NCBI RefSeq assembly: GCF_900176435.1
Contig: NZ_FWYE01000001.1
Location: 1 to 64,000 of the forward strand
Direction of reading: 5' to 3'
DNA length: 64,000 bases
Source: Picrophilus oshimae DSM 9789
Lineage (GTDB): Archaea > Thermoplasmatota > Thermoplasmata > Thermoplasmatales > Thermoplasmataceae
This document shows positions 37,924 to 46,755 of this stretch, one piece after another. Under the pieces are notes generated by a model. That model saw only the letters and a list, made by a program, of their open reading frames with translations. It ran no database searches and was not told the DNA's origin. Both the position numbers and the translations under genes were made by a program. Each line of letters opens with the position of its first letter. Positions within the stretch are counted from its first letter, which is position 1.

Positions 37924-38839
37924 CCTTAACCTCTGAAAAATAATACATATTATCATGCTCTATAAAGAATATGTTCTGTGGCTTGCTGTAAAATATGGGA
38001 TCCTCATATATCTCTGCCAGTTTGGCAAGATCGTCAAACGTTGATAATCTCTTCATGCTTCCATTCACCTCGTAATCAACCTCTATTATATCATTCTCGG
38101 AGAGTGTTTTTTTCAAGGATGCTCCTGCGCTTTTTGGCGTTGACAGTGAAACAAGAAGTATTAATGATACCGCGGATCCGGCAACGATTATATAAGAGTA
38201 TATTAACTGAATATTTATATAAGGATACCCTATCCTTGATGTTTTGATACTATATGAATCAACGTATGCCGGTGAGCCGTAATTAAATGAGTACTCCCTT
38301 GATGAGCTTGATATGCCTATGCCGGTCTCACTGCTGCCAGAGGCAGAATTTATCGTGGAGTTTATTACAATTGAAACTGATCCAGGGTCCGGATAGCCAA
38401 GCTCAGCATCTATATGATTTTCTACATTTTGGTATTCTGTAAAGTTTACAGGAAGATATATTTCCTTATTATATGTGCCATTGAAACTTATCCTTGTTAT
38501 GTTTTCATAAACGATCTTTTCCCATTTTGGTGAGTTTGATATTATTAAAACCTGCTGCATTATTTCAACGCTTGTGTTTACCCTTGAATTCATTGAAACA
38601 TAGTCATATATTGTTAGATTCTTGGTTATATTTGTATATAGTATTTCAGGATAGTAGGCAACGTTATTATTATAAAGACAGTTTTTATCATAATGGGCCA
38701 CAACATAGTAGTATGACGATACGTCGCACTGAAAGTTTTTTGTTTCCAGTGTTTTTTGATGTGGCTGTACAACTGTGAATATGCCAAATACAAGTAGTAA
38801 TGTTAATGCTATTGCCATTGCCTTATAAATCATTTTCAT
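37913..38839 (-). CDS. DUF5305-like membrane protein
   Basis: 308 residues. N-terminal helix (about 8-25), a large Asn/Ser-rich extracellular domain, a second helix (about 212-232, YSYIIVAGSAVSLILLVSL) and an acidic cytoplasmic tail. The layout resembles DUF5305 proteins that in haloarchaea sit beside signal peptidase I genes and TasA-like proteins. Several N-glycosylation sequons lie in the outer domain. It probably helps assemble or anchor the fibre subunit encoded divergently at 39069, but this is inference. Confidence 0.6.
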   Translation of the reverse strand: MKMIYKAMAIALTLLLVFGIFTVVQPHQKTLETKNFQCDVSSYYYVVAHYDKNCLYNNNVAYYPEILYTNITKNLTIYDYVSMNSRVNTSVEIMQQVLIISNSPKWEKIVYENITRISFNGTYNKEIYLPVNFTEYQNVENHIDAELGYPDPGSVSIVINSTINSASGSSETGIGISSSSREYSFNYGSPAYVDSYSIKTSRIGYPYINIQLIYSYIIVAGSAVSLILLVSLSTPKSAGASLKKTLSENDIIEVDYEVNGSMKRLSTFDDLAKLAEIYEDPIFYSKPQNIFFIEHDNMYYFSEVKDED

Positions 38840-38897
38840 AATTGATTATAATTATGTCATTTTAAAAAAAATGGAAACACTAGTAAATAAATTATAT

Positions 38898-38914
38898 AAG
38901 TATAATTTATACTT
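38898..38914. repeat. Inverted repeat in the divergent DUF5305/TasA-like promoter region
   Basis: AAGTATA at 38898-38904 and TATACTT at 38908-38914, with a 3-base centre, about 60 bases upstream of the DUF5305 gene and 155 bases upstream of the TasA-like gene. A candidate operator; AT-rich background makes chance possible. Confidence 0.35.
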
Positions 38915-39068
38915 AATATTTATATTTATAAAATTTAATTAATAGACATAAAAATGACTTTTACTTTTATATTATAATTATAGATTCTAAGTAACAATAA
39001 TAATTATATTAAATTTTTAGTATTTTTTCATTCCATGTTAATTATCATGTAAATAATAATATAAATAG

Positions 39069-39779
39069 GTGATAAACCTGAATAAAAAGATAGCGGTATT
39101 GCTTGTTGTGCCGATACTGATTGCGATGGGAGGCACCTTTGCCTTTTCAGCATTCTCCGGCTCATCAAGCATAACAGTGAATAGCACCGCCGGGCATATG
39201 ACATGGGAGCTCGACGGACATTTGATAGCAACAAACGCAACAAACACACCAATAACAGTTGAAGGACCCAATGGAATGATATATGAAATAGGCGTCGCAG
39301 AGCCATATCATCATGCAAATGGAGTATATAACCTGAAGCTTGGAAGCCAGTACTATAACACATTGAAAACAGAGGAATACACAATAAACGTAACGAATTT
39401 TGCACCCGGTGAATACGTTGAGATAGAAATGGTACTTACAAACAACGGTACTGTTGGTTTTGTTGCAACACCATCAGTTGGTGGATTCCACACATCATCA
39501 AACGCAACATACAACCCATCAGGTAAGTCAATAAAGTATATGAATGTTCCAGCAAGCTCATTTATGGCAGACCTTGAAAGTGCAACAGGCTATATATACA
39601 ACGTATCATATCAGACGCCAACAAGCAACAGTGGCTTTGGAGCTTCACTGAGCCCTGAGGGAACAGCAATAATGGATATATGGGTTGGACTTGGAAACTC
39701 AGCGGGAGCTGATGTAAACCACTACCAGGGATCTGACTTTAGCTTCACAGTAACAGTAAATGTGGTTTCAGACCCGTAA
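39069..39779 (+). CDS. TasA/camelysin-like secreted fibre subunit
   Basis: 236 residues. The N-terminus KKIAVLLVVPILIAMGGTFAFSAFSGS is a signal peptide of the type used by SipW-processed TasA/camelysin proteins (GGT.A.F..). The rest is Asn/Thr/Ser-rich beta-sandwich sequence with many N-x-S/T sequons, as in archaeal bundling-pilus (AbpA-like) proteins. The open frame starts with GTG at 39069 inside an AGGTGAT motif; a CTG at 39078 is an alternative. A T-rich tract after the stop could be a terminator. It sits beside DUF5305 and signal peptidase genes. Confidence 0.65.
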   Translation: MINLNKKIAVLLVVPILIAMGGTFAFSAFSGSSSITVNSTAGHMTWELDGHLIATNATNTPITVEGPNGMIYEIGVAEPYHHANGVYNLKLGSQYYNTLKTEEYTINVTNFAPGEYVEIEMVLTNNGTVGFVATPSVGGFHTSSNATYNPSGKSIKYMNVPASSFMADLESATGYIYNVSYQTPTSNSGFGASLSPEGTAIMDIWVGLGNSAGADVNHYQGSDFSFTVTVNVVSDP

Positions 39780-39850
39780 AACTAAGGATCTAAATTAAAA
39801 TATATTTTTATTTTTTATGTAATAAAAAATTATTTTGTTATAATTACAGA

Positions 39851-39870
39851 CATTAAATTACAATTTAATG
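39851..39870. repeat. Inverted repeat between the fibre gene and its downstream regulator
   Basis: CATTAAAT at 39851-39858 and ATTTAATG at 39863-39870, 4-base spacer. A TATA-like element (about 39872-39881) follows, placing it directly upstream of the promoter of the winged-helix gene at 39908. A candidate autoregulatory operator or a terminator for the fibre gene. Confidence 0.4.
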
Positions 39871-39907
39871 TAATAAATATTAATATAACAATGAAGGTTG
39901 ATTAAAT

Positions 39908-40573
39908 ATGGCGGTGGATAATAACACAAAAAAGTTTGTATTCGAGCATAATGAATGGGAATTGAAGTTTAATAAGTCTTTGAATAATAACCAGATATCA
40001 GTTTGCCTTGTTTCAAATAACAGTGAAACAATAATACCGGTGATACCAATCTACGGTAACATAGCGCAGAAGATATCAATTATAAAATCCTATAGATTTC
40101 TAAATACCGATTTAAGGGTAAAGAGAACAATTGGCATATATTCAGGTGCGGTTGATAATACAATAAAGGACCTTGCATCAATAAACGGCATAGATTTAAC
40201 AAAACATATAGAAATAATAGGCCCGCAGGAGAAGATAATAATGGTCCTAAAGGTTTATAATTCATCGCTTGTTATTGATAATCTTGATTCCAGCAGAAAT
40301 GAAAAGATTATTAAAAAGAGCAAGAGGAGCAGGACAAATATAGTTATGAGCATGCTTGAATCACTTGAGACAAATGGTGATATGAACATAACAAAAATAG
40401 TTTATGCATGCAACCTGAATTACCAGTACTGCTCATCAATTATAGAGGATCTAATAAGGAATAAATTTATAGAGGTAAGCGAGAACTCCAATAGCATTAT
40501 AAAATACAGGCTTACGGATCTTGGCACGAAGTATTTAAAGAAATTGCGCGATATAAATGATAATAATTTATGA
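39908..40573 (+). CDS. Winged-helix transcription regulator (HTH_45-like C-terminus)
   Basis: 221 residues. The C-terminal 80 residues (about 140-218) form a winged helix with KIVYACNLNYQYCSSIIEDLIRNKFIEV and a wing ending in YRLTDLGTKYLKKL, as in archaeal HTH_45-like regulators. The N-terminal half is a strand-rich unknown domain. Its position after the fibre gene suggests a regulator of the fibre island. The stop overlaps the next start (ATGA). Confidence 0.7.
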   Translation: MAVDNNTKKFVFEHNEWELKFNKSLNNNQISVCLVSNNSETIIPVIPIYGNIAQKISIIKSYRFLNTDLRVKRTIGIYSGAVDNTIKDLASINGIDLTKHIEIIGPQEKIIMVLKVYNSSLVIDNLDSSRNEKIIKKSKRSRTNIVMSMLESLETNGDMNITKIVYACNLNYQYCSSIIEDLIRNKFIEVSENSNSIIKYRLTDLGTKYLKKLRDINDNNL

Positions 40574-41127
40574 TATACATTATATTAATACCAGTTTTAA
40601 TAATGTTTGTTTACAATTTGTTAAGAATCTTTTTCATTAAGCCCTACAATGATTTAAAAAATATCATTGAAAGGAATAAAAATGCATATGACTATGAGTT
40701 TCTCAGGGATTTTATGGCATTTATGGCAAAGTCAAACACAGGCAAATTCTTTAAGGCAATAAAAACAATGAACGAAAATGATATAGAAAATGCCATTGAC
40801 AGATCAATAGAAGAAATGGAGATGGATATAAAAAATATATACATGAATATTCAGTTAAAAAACCAGCTTAAAAGTGAATATGAAAGATTTAAGGAGGGGT
40901 TTAACTATCTTTCAATATTCATAGATTACTATTCAATATCCTTGATAACCGTTGATTTATTAGGCTATATAATTTCATATTTCAATAAAATATTATCATA
41001 TGGATTCAATATATTCTCAGTGGCATTAACAATAACATATGTGTTTACAATAGTACTTTTAATAATAATAACGCTTGATGCAAGAAGCGAGATAAAAAAG
41101 AAGATATTATTTAAAATATTTATATAA
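40570..41127 (+). CDS. Membrane protein with long cytoplasmic/coiled helix
   Basis: 185 residues. One N-terminal helix (about 2-20), a charged helical region (about 25-110) and two C-terminal helices (about 112-165). Not recognised. Translationally coupled to the winged-helix gene, as for a sensor partner or membrane-bound regulator. Confidence 0.55.
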   Translation: MIYIILIPVLIMFVYNLLRIFFIKPYNDLKNIIERNKNAYDYEFLRDFMAFMAKSNTGKFFKAIKTMNENDIENAIDRSIEEMEMDIKNIYMNIQLKNQLKSEYERFKEGFNYLSIFIDYYSISLITVDLLGYIISYFNKILSYGFNIFSVALTITYVFTIVLLIIITLDARSEIKKKILFKIFI

Positions 41128-41192
41128 TAAATATAAGATATTTATAATATTTTAATAGGGAAATTTAAAAACGTTGAAAAGATAGAGTTACC

Positions 41193-42173
41193 ATGGAGGA
41201 AATCCAGGAAAAAAGCTGTGGTATAATACTTTATTCATATTATAATAATGAGGTAAGATACCTTTTCCTAGAAAGGGCCAGGGGATGGATAGACTTTCCA
41301 AAGGGACATGTTGAAAAATTTGAGAACTGCATCGAGGCTGCAAAACGTGAAACCTATGAGGAAACAGGAATAATGCCTGAATTTATAGATCCCTTCTTTA
41401 AACATGATATGTATTACAATGTAAAGAGATACAATATTGATGTTTTAAGGGTTATAACATTGTACATAGCATCTGTACCATATGATTCCGTTGTAAAGAT
41501 CTCTGAGGAGCACGTATCATACAGGTGGTTATCATACGAGGAGGCATGCAGGGAGCTTGAATTTGAAAATCAAAAAAGCATGCTTAAGTACGCCAATGAT
41601 TACATAAATAAAAAGAATCTTATGAATAAATTAAACTATGAATATTCAAGATTGCCAAGAAAGGATCATAACTGGAGTATGAGCAGAAATTATGTTCCCG
41701 GTGAGGGTAATTTAAATTCAGAGGTAATCTTTATAGGGCAGTCACCTGGATTCAACGAGGATGAAACAAGGAGGCCTTTTACCGGAAGGGCAGGTCTTTT
41801 TCTAAATTCCCTGCTAAAGATGGCGGGCCTTGAAAGGAACAGGGTTTATCTCACAAACGTGTTAAAATTCATGACGTATAAGAACAGACCACCAAACAAA
41901 CATGAGATAGAAAATGCAATGCCATACCTTTTAAAGGAGATAGATATAATAAGACCAAAGCTCATTGTATTAATGGGTTCCACCGCGGTAAACGCATTTC
42001 TTCCAAAGCATTCTGTGACCTTATATCATGGGAAGCTAATAAATGATAGGATGAAATTTTATATAACATTGCATCCTGCATCAGCACTGCATGTTCTGCA
42101 GAACATGCCGTTGATAGAGGAGGATTTCAGGAACCTTGGCATTATTATAAAGGATATGAACATAAGTTTTTAA
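41193..42173 (+). CDS. Fusion of NUDIX hydrolase and family 4-type uracil-DNA glycosylase lacking Fe-S cysteines
   Basis: 326 residues. Residues 1-135: NUDIX domain with a perfect box (G38 ... E44 ... REx-YEETGI at 52-60), closest to the bis(5'-nucleosyl)-tetraphosphatase type. Residues 150-326: UDG family 4-like, with motif GQSPGFNED at 182-190, GRPF-like RRPFTGRAG, and HPAS at 294-297. UDG4 normally binds a 4Fe-4S cluster with four Cys. Here the glycosylase domain has no Cys at all: F226 and A242 replace two ligands and the N-terminal CxxC is absent. It likely cleans the nucleotide pool and removes uracil, but activity without a cluster is uncertain. Confidence 0.85.
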   Translation: MEEIQEKSCGIILYSYYNNEVRYLFLERARGWIDFPKGHVEKFENCIEAAKRETYEETGIMPEFIDPFFKHDMYYNVKRYNIDVLRVITLYIASVPYDSVVKISEEHVSYRWLSYEEACRELEFENQKSMLKYANDYINKKNLMNKLNYEYSRLPRKDHNWSMSRNYVPGEGNLNSEVIFIGQSPGFNEDETRRPFTGRAGLFLNSLLKMAGLERNRVYLTNVLKFMTYKNRPPNKHEIENAMPYLLKEIDIIRPKLIVLMGSTAVNAFLPKHSVTLYHGKLINDRMKFYITLHPASALHVLQNMPLIEEDFRNLGIIIKDMNISF

Positions 42174-43370
42174 TTATAATTTTTTAACAATGTTTTCCAT
42201 AAACTGCTCCAGCATCTTTTTATATTCATTTAATATGTAATCAAAGTTCTTATTTTCCTTTATAAACTGCTTAACAGAGTTTGTGTAAGGCGCAAGTATT
42301 TTATTTATAAGTGAGCTTGTCATTGCATCTATATCCTTTTTCTGCTCATCATTAAAATCCTGAATTAAAAAGAGCTCTTCCAGTTCATCCTTTTTAACAT
42401 TGTTTGCAAATTTATAAAACATTGCTATTACGTCATCAAGCATCATTTCCTTTAATTTTTCATCTATTGTTTTCTGCTCCTGGTTTATTATTACCTCGGC
42501 AATCTCAACCTCGCCTTTCTTTTCATCCTCGTTTCTTTTTAATATCTTTCCTATTTCATTTATTGACAATAACCTTGCATATTTTGAAATTTCCGGATCA
42601 ATGTTTTCAGGCTTTGATATATCAATAAAATATTTGTTCCTTGCAAGATCTCCAAGATCTTTAACTATATAATTACCTGCAGATGTTGCCGCAATTATTA
42701 TATCAGAGTTTTTAATTAAATTATTAAGATTTTTTATTGAATCATAGGAATAGCCATAAAGAACGGCAAGATTTCTTGCATGATCTATTGATCTACCGGC
42801 TATGGTAACGTTCCCTGGCCTGTACTCTTTTAAATATCTTGAGAAATCTGTTGCCATCTTGCCGTTTCCTATTATTAATATTGATTTATTATTAATTCCG
42901 TATTCATTATCGCATATATCAAGGGATATTGCAGGTATCGATGTCTTGCCACGTGATATTGAAGTCTGCGTTCTTACCCCCTTGCCAACGTTCAATGCCT
43001 TTTTAAAGATGTATGATAAAATCTTTCCAGAGGTTTTCCTCTTTATTGATAATTCATAGGCTTCTTTGACCTGCCTCATGATATCATTTTCGCCTATGGA
43101 CATGGACTCAAGTCCTGAAGCAACCCTTAATAAATGCATTGTGGATTCAGGATAATTGTATATTAATGAATCCTTGAATAAATCTTTATTTATTTCATTT
43201 CTGGTGTATGCATAAATTTCAACCCGGTTGCATGTAATTAAAATAACGAATTCATCAATTGATGACTTTTTGCACAGGGACTCAAAATAGTTATAATCAT
43301 TGTTTACTATTTTATCAAACCCCTCCGGGGTATCCCTAAAGTTCCATGTAATTGCATAAATCGGAATCAT
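42174..43370 (-). CDS. hemA: Glutamyl-tRNA reductase
   Basis: 398 residues from the ATG at 43368-43370; an ATG at 43377-43379 also opens the frame. The catalytic Cys is in TCNRVEIYAYT, followed by GLESMSIGENDIMRQVKEAY, the NADPH domain (ILIIGNGKMA) and a C-terminal dimerisation region. It reduces glutamyl-tRNA to glutamate semialdehyde, the first step of C5 tetrapyrrole synthesis. No hemL lies beside it. It is convergent with the NUDIX-UDG gene with no gap. Confidence 0.9.
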   Translation of the reverse strand: MIPIYAITWNFRDTPEGFDKIVNNDYNYFESLCKKSSIDEFVILITCNRVEIYAYTRNEINKDLFKDSLIYNYPESTMHLLRVASGLESMSIGENDIMRQVKEAYELSIKRKTSGKILSYIFKKALNVGKGVRTQTSISRGKTSIPAISLDICDNEYGINNKSILIIGNGKMATDFSRYLKEYRPGNVTIAGRSIDHARNLAVLYGYSYDSIKNLNNLIKNSDIIIAATSAGNYIVKDLGDLARNKYFIDISKPENIDPEISKYARLLSINEIGKILKRNEDEKKGEVEIAEVIINQEQKTIDEKLKEMMLDDVIAMFYKFANNVKKDELEELFLIQDFNDEQKKDIDAMTSSLINKILAPYTNSVKQFIKENKNFDYILNEYKKMLEQFMENIVKKL

Positions 43371-43379
43371 GATAATCAT

Positions 43380-43783
43380 TATAGATATAAAATATTGATA
43401 AATAAACTTTCTTAAATCATTTATAATTATGAAAATGAATCATCCTTATAAAATTTTTCATATATCATTTTAATAAATGCATGGATAAAAGTAAAAACGA
43501 TTATTAGATCATTAATAAATTAGGTTCCGCAGCGATTGATTTTATAATATAAAGGATTAACAAACAATATAATTATTACATAAAGTTCATTTTGAAAATC
43601 CATGAAGAATGAATTTAAATTATTATTGATATTTATCCGGATCGTTTGCATACAATTGAAAAATTATAACCACAGATATTAAAAAACCATAAATTTAAAC
43701 AAAAATATTTAAATCATGTAATAAAAACAGTTCAAAAATTGAACTTTAATGGTATTATAAATATCGCATTATAATATAAATTT
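43380..43783. other. Intergenic region between hemA and the ABC cassette, with a palindrome
   Basis: About 400 AT-rich bases with no ORF I can support. GTTCAA/TTGAAC with a 3-base centre lies at 43730-43744. A TATA-like TATTATAAAT follows, centred about 27 bases before the ABC gene ATG at 43784, so the palindrome is just upstream of the promoter core, a place typical of activator or repressor binding. Confidence 0.5.
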
Positions 43784-44539
43784 ATGATAAAATTGGAGAA
43801 TTTAACAATAAGATCTTCAGGAAAAAATATAATTAATGGGTTGAATGCATCTTTTAACGGCAAAACCATTGTCATAGGGCATAATGGTGCCGGCAAGACC
43901 ACACTTATCAAGGCAATGCTTGGCATTATAAACCATACAGGCAGGATTGATATACCAAAAAATAGTCAACGTTTTACCACAAATCTGATAGATGTTTATA
44001 AAATACTCAATGTCAGTGCACTGGACCTTATAAAGATATACGCCAGGGCCATGGAATCTGATCCTGAAAGGATAATCAGCATTCTTGAGAGATTTAAAAT
44101 AAAATACATACTTAAAAGGAGGATAACAAGGCTAAGTACAGGAGAGGCAAGGTTATTTTCATTAGCAATGGCCATCGGCCTTAATGGCTGGTTTACCATG
44201 CTTGATGAGCCCTTTGAAAATCTTGATATTTCAAGAAGGGAGGAGGCCATAAAGATGATAAATGATCTTAATAGAGATCTGTTAATTGTTACACACGATA
44301 TCCAGGTTCTGAACAAATTAAATTTTTCAGATATGTATTTAATGGTGAATGGATCAATGGCAGGACCGCTTCCAAGGGCCGATCTTGAAAACCTTTATTT
44401 AAGCAGGGAAGATAATGGCAGGGCCATTCTTTCATTTAGCGTTATGGGAAGGAACTTTTATATTAATAAGGACGCTGGCGATTATCCAATCATGTCGTTC
44501 CATTCAATGGATGAGCTTATTCAGGTTATTGAGGGGTGA
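43784..44539 (+). CDS. ABC transporter ATP-binding protein
   Basis: 251 residues. Walker A GHNGAGKTT, signature LSTGEARLFS, Walker B WFTMLDEP and switch His in IVTHD are present. Residues after 200 form an extra tail. Drug/peptide-exporter type. A leaderless promoter is likely; it begins the four-gene cassette to 46385. Confidence 0.88.
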   Translation: MIKLENLTIRSSGKNIINGLNASFNGKTIVIGHNGAGKTTLIKAMLGIINHTGRIDIPKNSQRFTTNLIDVYKILNVSALDLIKIYARAMESDPERIISILERFKIKYILKRRITRLSTGEARLFSLAMAIGLNGWFTMLDEPFENLDISRREEAIKMINDLNRDLLIVTHDIQVLNKLNFSDMYLMVNGSMAGPLPRADLENLYLSREDNGRAILSFSVMGRNFYINKDAGDYPIMSFHSMDELIQVIEG

Positions 44540-44543
44540 TATA

Positions 44544-45347
44544 ATGATATTAAAGTCATACATTAAATCATTATTCTCCAGCAGGACAATATGGTTCTGG
44601 TCTGTTGGCTTCATTATATTCTGGCTCTTCCTTGGGGTATTCGTTTTTCCTCAGGATATTAATAACAGCTCATTTGATATTATTAATTATGCATCGTTGT
44701 GGTACTCACTAACATCAATACTTTCAGTGGCCGCAATAGGCGTTTCAATATCATTTTCAATATACTATTCAAGCAGCTCCCTTGCATATCTTTTCCATAA
44801 TAGCAAACTGTCTTCATACAGATATTATCTTGAATCATCTGTGGCCACTGGATTATTTTTTACAGGTACAGGCACGGTACTTATGATGTTTATGGCATTA
44901 TTATTCTACATAAGATTCCATGTAATTGTATACCCGCATATTTTCTGGCTTGCATTAATTCTGTTCTTTTCCTCCGGTCTTTTCTTTTATTCTCTGTCTG
45001 CGGCCCTCGTGGTTATATTTAATAACTGGCTTGGCCTGAAAAACATAAACTTTGTAGCCTTTATACCACTGTTTCTTGGATATGGATTTGGCTATTCCGC
45101 TCTTTATGGTTCATTACCGCACTGGCTTCTTTATTCAAACTTTGTTTCACCTTATGAGTATTTATATATGATGTCATTTACTGGCAGGGTACCATTTAGT
45201 AATATTTTAAACCATGCCTCCACGCATGCCTCAATTTTACTGTGCTCGGTTAGTGTTTTAATCTGGATGGTTATATTTATATTCGCTGCATTGTTACTAA
45301 TAAAAAGCATCAAGGCATCCTATGTTGAAGAGGCCAGGCAGATATGA
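44544..45347 (+). CDS. ABC transporter permease
   Basis: 268 residues from the ATG at 44544, preceded by GGGGTGAT; the frame opens earlier but inside the ATPase gene. About 6 hydrophobic helices in the ABC-2 style, no signal peptide. Likely exports a drug, lipid or peptide together with the upstream ATPase. Confidence 0.75.
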   Translation: MILKSYIKSLFSSRTIWFWSVGFIIFWLFLGVFVFPQDINNSSFDIINYASLWYSLTSILSVAAIGVSISFSIYYSSSSLAYLFHNSKLSSYRYYLESSVATGLFFTGTGTVLMMFMALLFYIRFHVIVYPHIFWLALILFFSSGLFFYSLSAALVVIFNNWLGLKNINFVAFIPLFLGYGFGYSALYGSLPHWLLYSNFVSPYEYLYMMSFTGRVPFSNILNHASTHASILLCSVSVLIWMVIFIFAALLLIKSIKASYVEEARQI

Positions 45348-46039
45348 ACTCTGAAGGCAATGACTTTGCTGTAGAAGAACTGATTGAGGCGGTTGAATAC
45401 GTCCAAAATGCAGAGAAGATAATTCTAAAAAATACGTTTTTTAGATATTTTGTTTCATGGGGCCTTATCTTTGAGGCTTTTGTATCTATTTATTTTTTCT
45501 CAATGAACGTTAATATAAGGCCACCATATCTCCTGGGCTTCGTTGTTGGGCCCTTTTATTTAATATTAATAATCATTGGTGGCGTGCTTAGCACAAGATA
45601 CTTCAGACCACTTAACGGATTCAGGCGTTTCAGCTACAGGGTTCTTGGCATATCCATAAGGAGATTTTCAACAGTTGCCGGGCTATCAATCTATGGCTCA
45701 CTAATAGTTCTTATCTTATTTATCAGTGCATACACGGCATTTATGCATAATATCAATTATCCTGTGGAAATTGCATTCAATCTTATAGATCTTGCACTGG
45801 CAATAATACCACTGTATCTTCTTATAATAATGAAGGCTGCATTTCTTAGGATACCGGTTCAGGGATACGTATCATCAATTTCATTTCTGGTCTCGGTTAT
45901 CATCCCTTCAATTTTTTATATAACAGGTTATTTATTGTATCAAAGTCCTGGAGATCTTTACGCCATTGCCTGGGCAGTTACGGGAATGCTCTGGATAATA
46001 TCAGGAATAACCATGCGCCCACATACAGGGGATGATTAA
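45344..46039 (+). CDS. Membrane protein of the ABC cassette
   Basis: 231 residues, with about 6 hydrophobic helices after a cytoplasmic N-terminus. Overlaps the permease stop by ATGA and the next gene by 8 bases. No family recognised; likely a second subunit or accessory of the exporter. Confidence 0.6.
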   Translation: MNSEGNDFAVEELIEAVEYVQNAEKIILKNTFFRYFVSWGLIFEAFVSIYFFSMNVNIRPPYLLGFVVGPFYLILIIIGGVLSTRYFRPLNGFRRFSYRVLGISIRRFSTVAGLSIYGSLIVLILFISAYTAFMHNINYPVEIAFNLIDLALAIIPLYLLIIMKAAFLRIPVQGYVSSISFLVSVIIPSIFYITGYLLYQSPGDLYAIAWAVTGMLWIISGITMRPHTGDD

Positions 46040-46385
46040 TCTGGAGAATAAAAGAATAGACGAATTTAACAATCAGAAAAGGGATCTGGTTAACGATTTC
46101 GTTGATCTGATCAGCTCCAGAACTTTTAAGTCCACGTTAAGGATTGCAATCATTGTACTTCTTGGAATAAATGGGCCGCTTACATTTACAGATCTTCAAA
46201 GATCATTGAGGATTGGTAAGGGCAGCCTGAAGAATCATCTTGATGTTCTTGAAACCGAGGACTTTATAAAGGGCAGGAACGTAATAACACTTAATGGCCC
46301 AAGGCTGGTATATCAGATAACAGATAAGGGCAGGGAATTTTATAATAAATACATCGATCTATTCGACAGATTTAAATTATTATAA
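46032..46385 (+). CDS. Winged-helix transcriptional regulator of the ABC cassette
   Basis: 117 residues. The core TLRIAIIVLLGINGPLTFTDLQRSLRIGKGSLKNHLDVLETEDFIKG is a winged-helix, with a wing ending in YQITDKGREFYNKY. ArsR/MarR/PadR-like small regulator. It is the last gene of the cassette and the natural candidate to bind the palindrome at 43730-43744. Confidence 0.75.
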   Translation: MINLENKRIDEFNNQKRDLVNDFVDLISSRTFKSTLRIAIIVLLGINGPLTFTDLQRSLRIGKGSLKNHLDVLETEDFIKGRNVITLNGPRLVYQITDKGREFYNKYIDLFDRFKLL

Positions 46386-46507
46386 AGATGATCAAAAATG
46401 ATCTTTAATGACCATTTAAACTGGATTTTATAAAATTTGTTTAATATTGGAATTATAAATCTTGTATATTATAAAATGATAATTTAAATTTATGAATGAT
46501 TATTTTT

Positions 46508-46580
46508 CGCCTCGGCCGGGATTTGAACCCGAGTCACAGGCTCGACAGGCCTGTATGATAGGCCGCTACACCACCGAGGC
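46508..46580 (-). tRNA. tRNA-Asp (GTC)
   Basis: 73 bases. On the minus strand the acceptor GCCTCGG pairs with CCGAGGC with discriminator G. The anticodon stem CAGGC/GCCTG encloses CTGTCGA, anticodon GTC. T-loop TTCAAAT present. No CCA encoded. Confidence 0.95.
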
Positions 46581-46643
46581 ATTAAACCATTATTGTTAAG
46601 TGTTATTTAAAGATTTTTTAATTATTAACCGGTTTCCAAAATA

Positions 46644-46652
46644 TTTATATAA
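46644..46652 (+). promoter_or_regulatory. TATA box for the leucine leader
   Basis: TTTATATAA centred about 26 bases before the ATG at 46674. This is the spacing for a leaderless transcript beginning at the leader-peptide start codon, and it supports translation of that small ORF. Confidence 0.7.
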
Positions 46653-46673
46653 TAGCTTGATAATATCTATCTA

Positions 46674-46721
46674 ATGAATGGTATGGTATTCACACAGCTC
46701 CTGTTCTTGTTGGCTGAGTGA
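46674..46721 (+). CDS. Leucine leader peptide (15 residues)
   Basis: ATG at 46674-46676, TGA at 46719-46721, reading MNGMVFTQLLFLLAE. Four of 15 residues are Leu, in the block CTC CTG TTC TTG TTG at 46698-46712, just before leuA. The TATA spacing makes the ATG the first codon of the mRNA. A second in-frame ATG is at 46683. The Leu codons lie in the loop of a hairpin (see the attenuator entry). Called as a leader peptide from position and content; not proven by experiment. Confidence 0.7.
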   Translation: MNGMVFTQLLFLLAE

Positions 46722-46755
46722 ATACTATCTCCATTTTTTTGGTTTTTGGAGGTAG
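46677..46755 (+). promoter_or_regulatory. Candidate leucine attenuator with two competing hairpins
   Basis: Hairpin A: GTATTCAC (46686-46693) with GTGAATAC (46718-46725), plus CAGC (46695-46698) with GCTG (46713-46716), A-A mismatch between them, a 14-base loop holding the Leu codons; outer arms AATGG (46677-46681) and CCATT (46731-46735) extend it. T7 (46734-46740) follows. Hairpin B: CTATCTCC (46725-46732) with GGAGGTAG (46748-46755), one G-U pair, hides the leuA Shine-Dalgarno GGAGGT. The arms overlap at 46725-46732, so A (extended) and B exclude each other. Confidence 0.65.
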
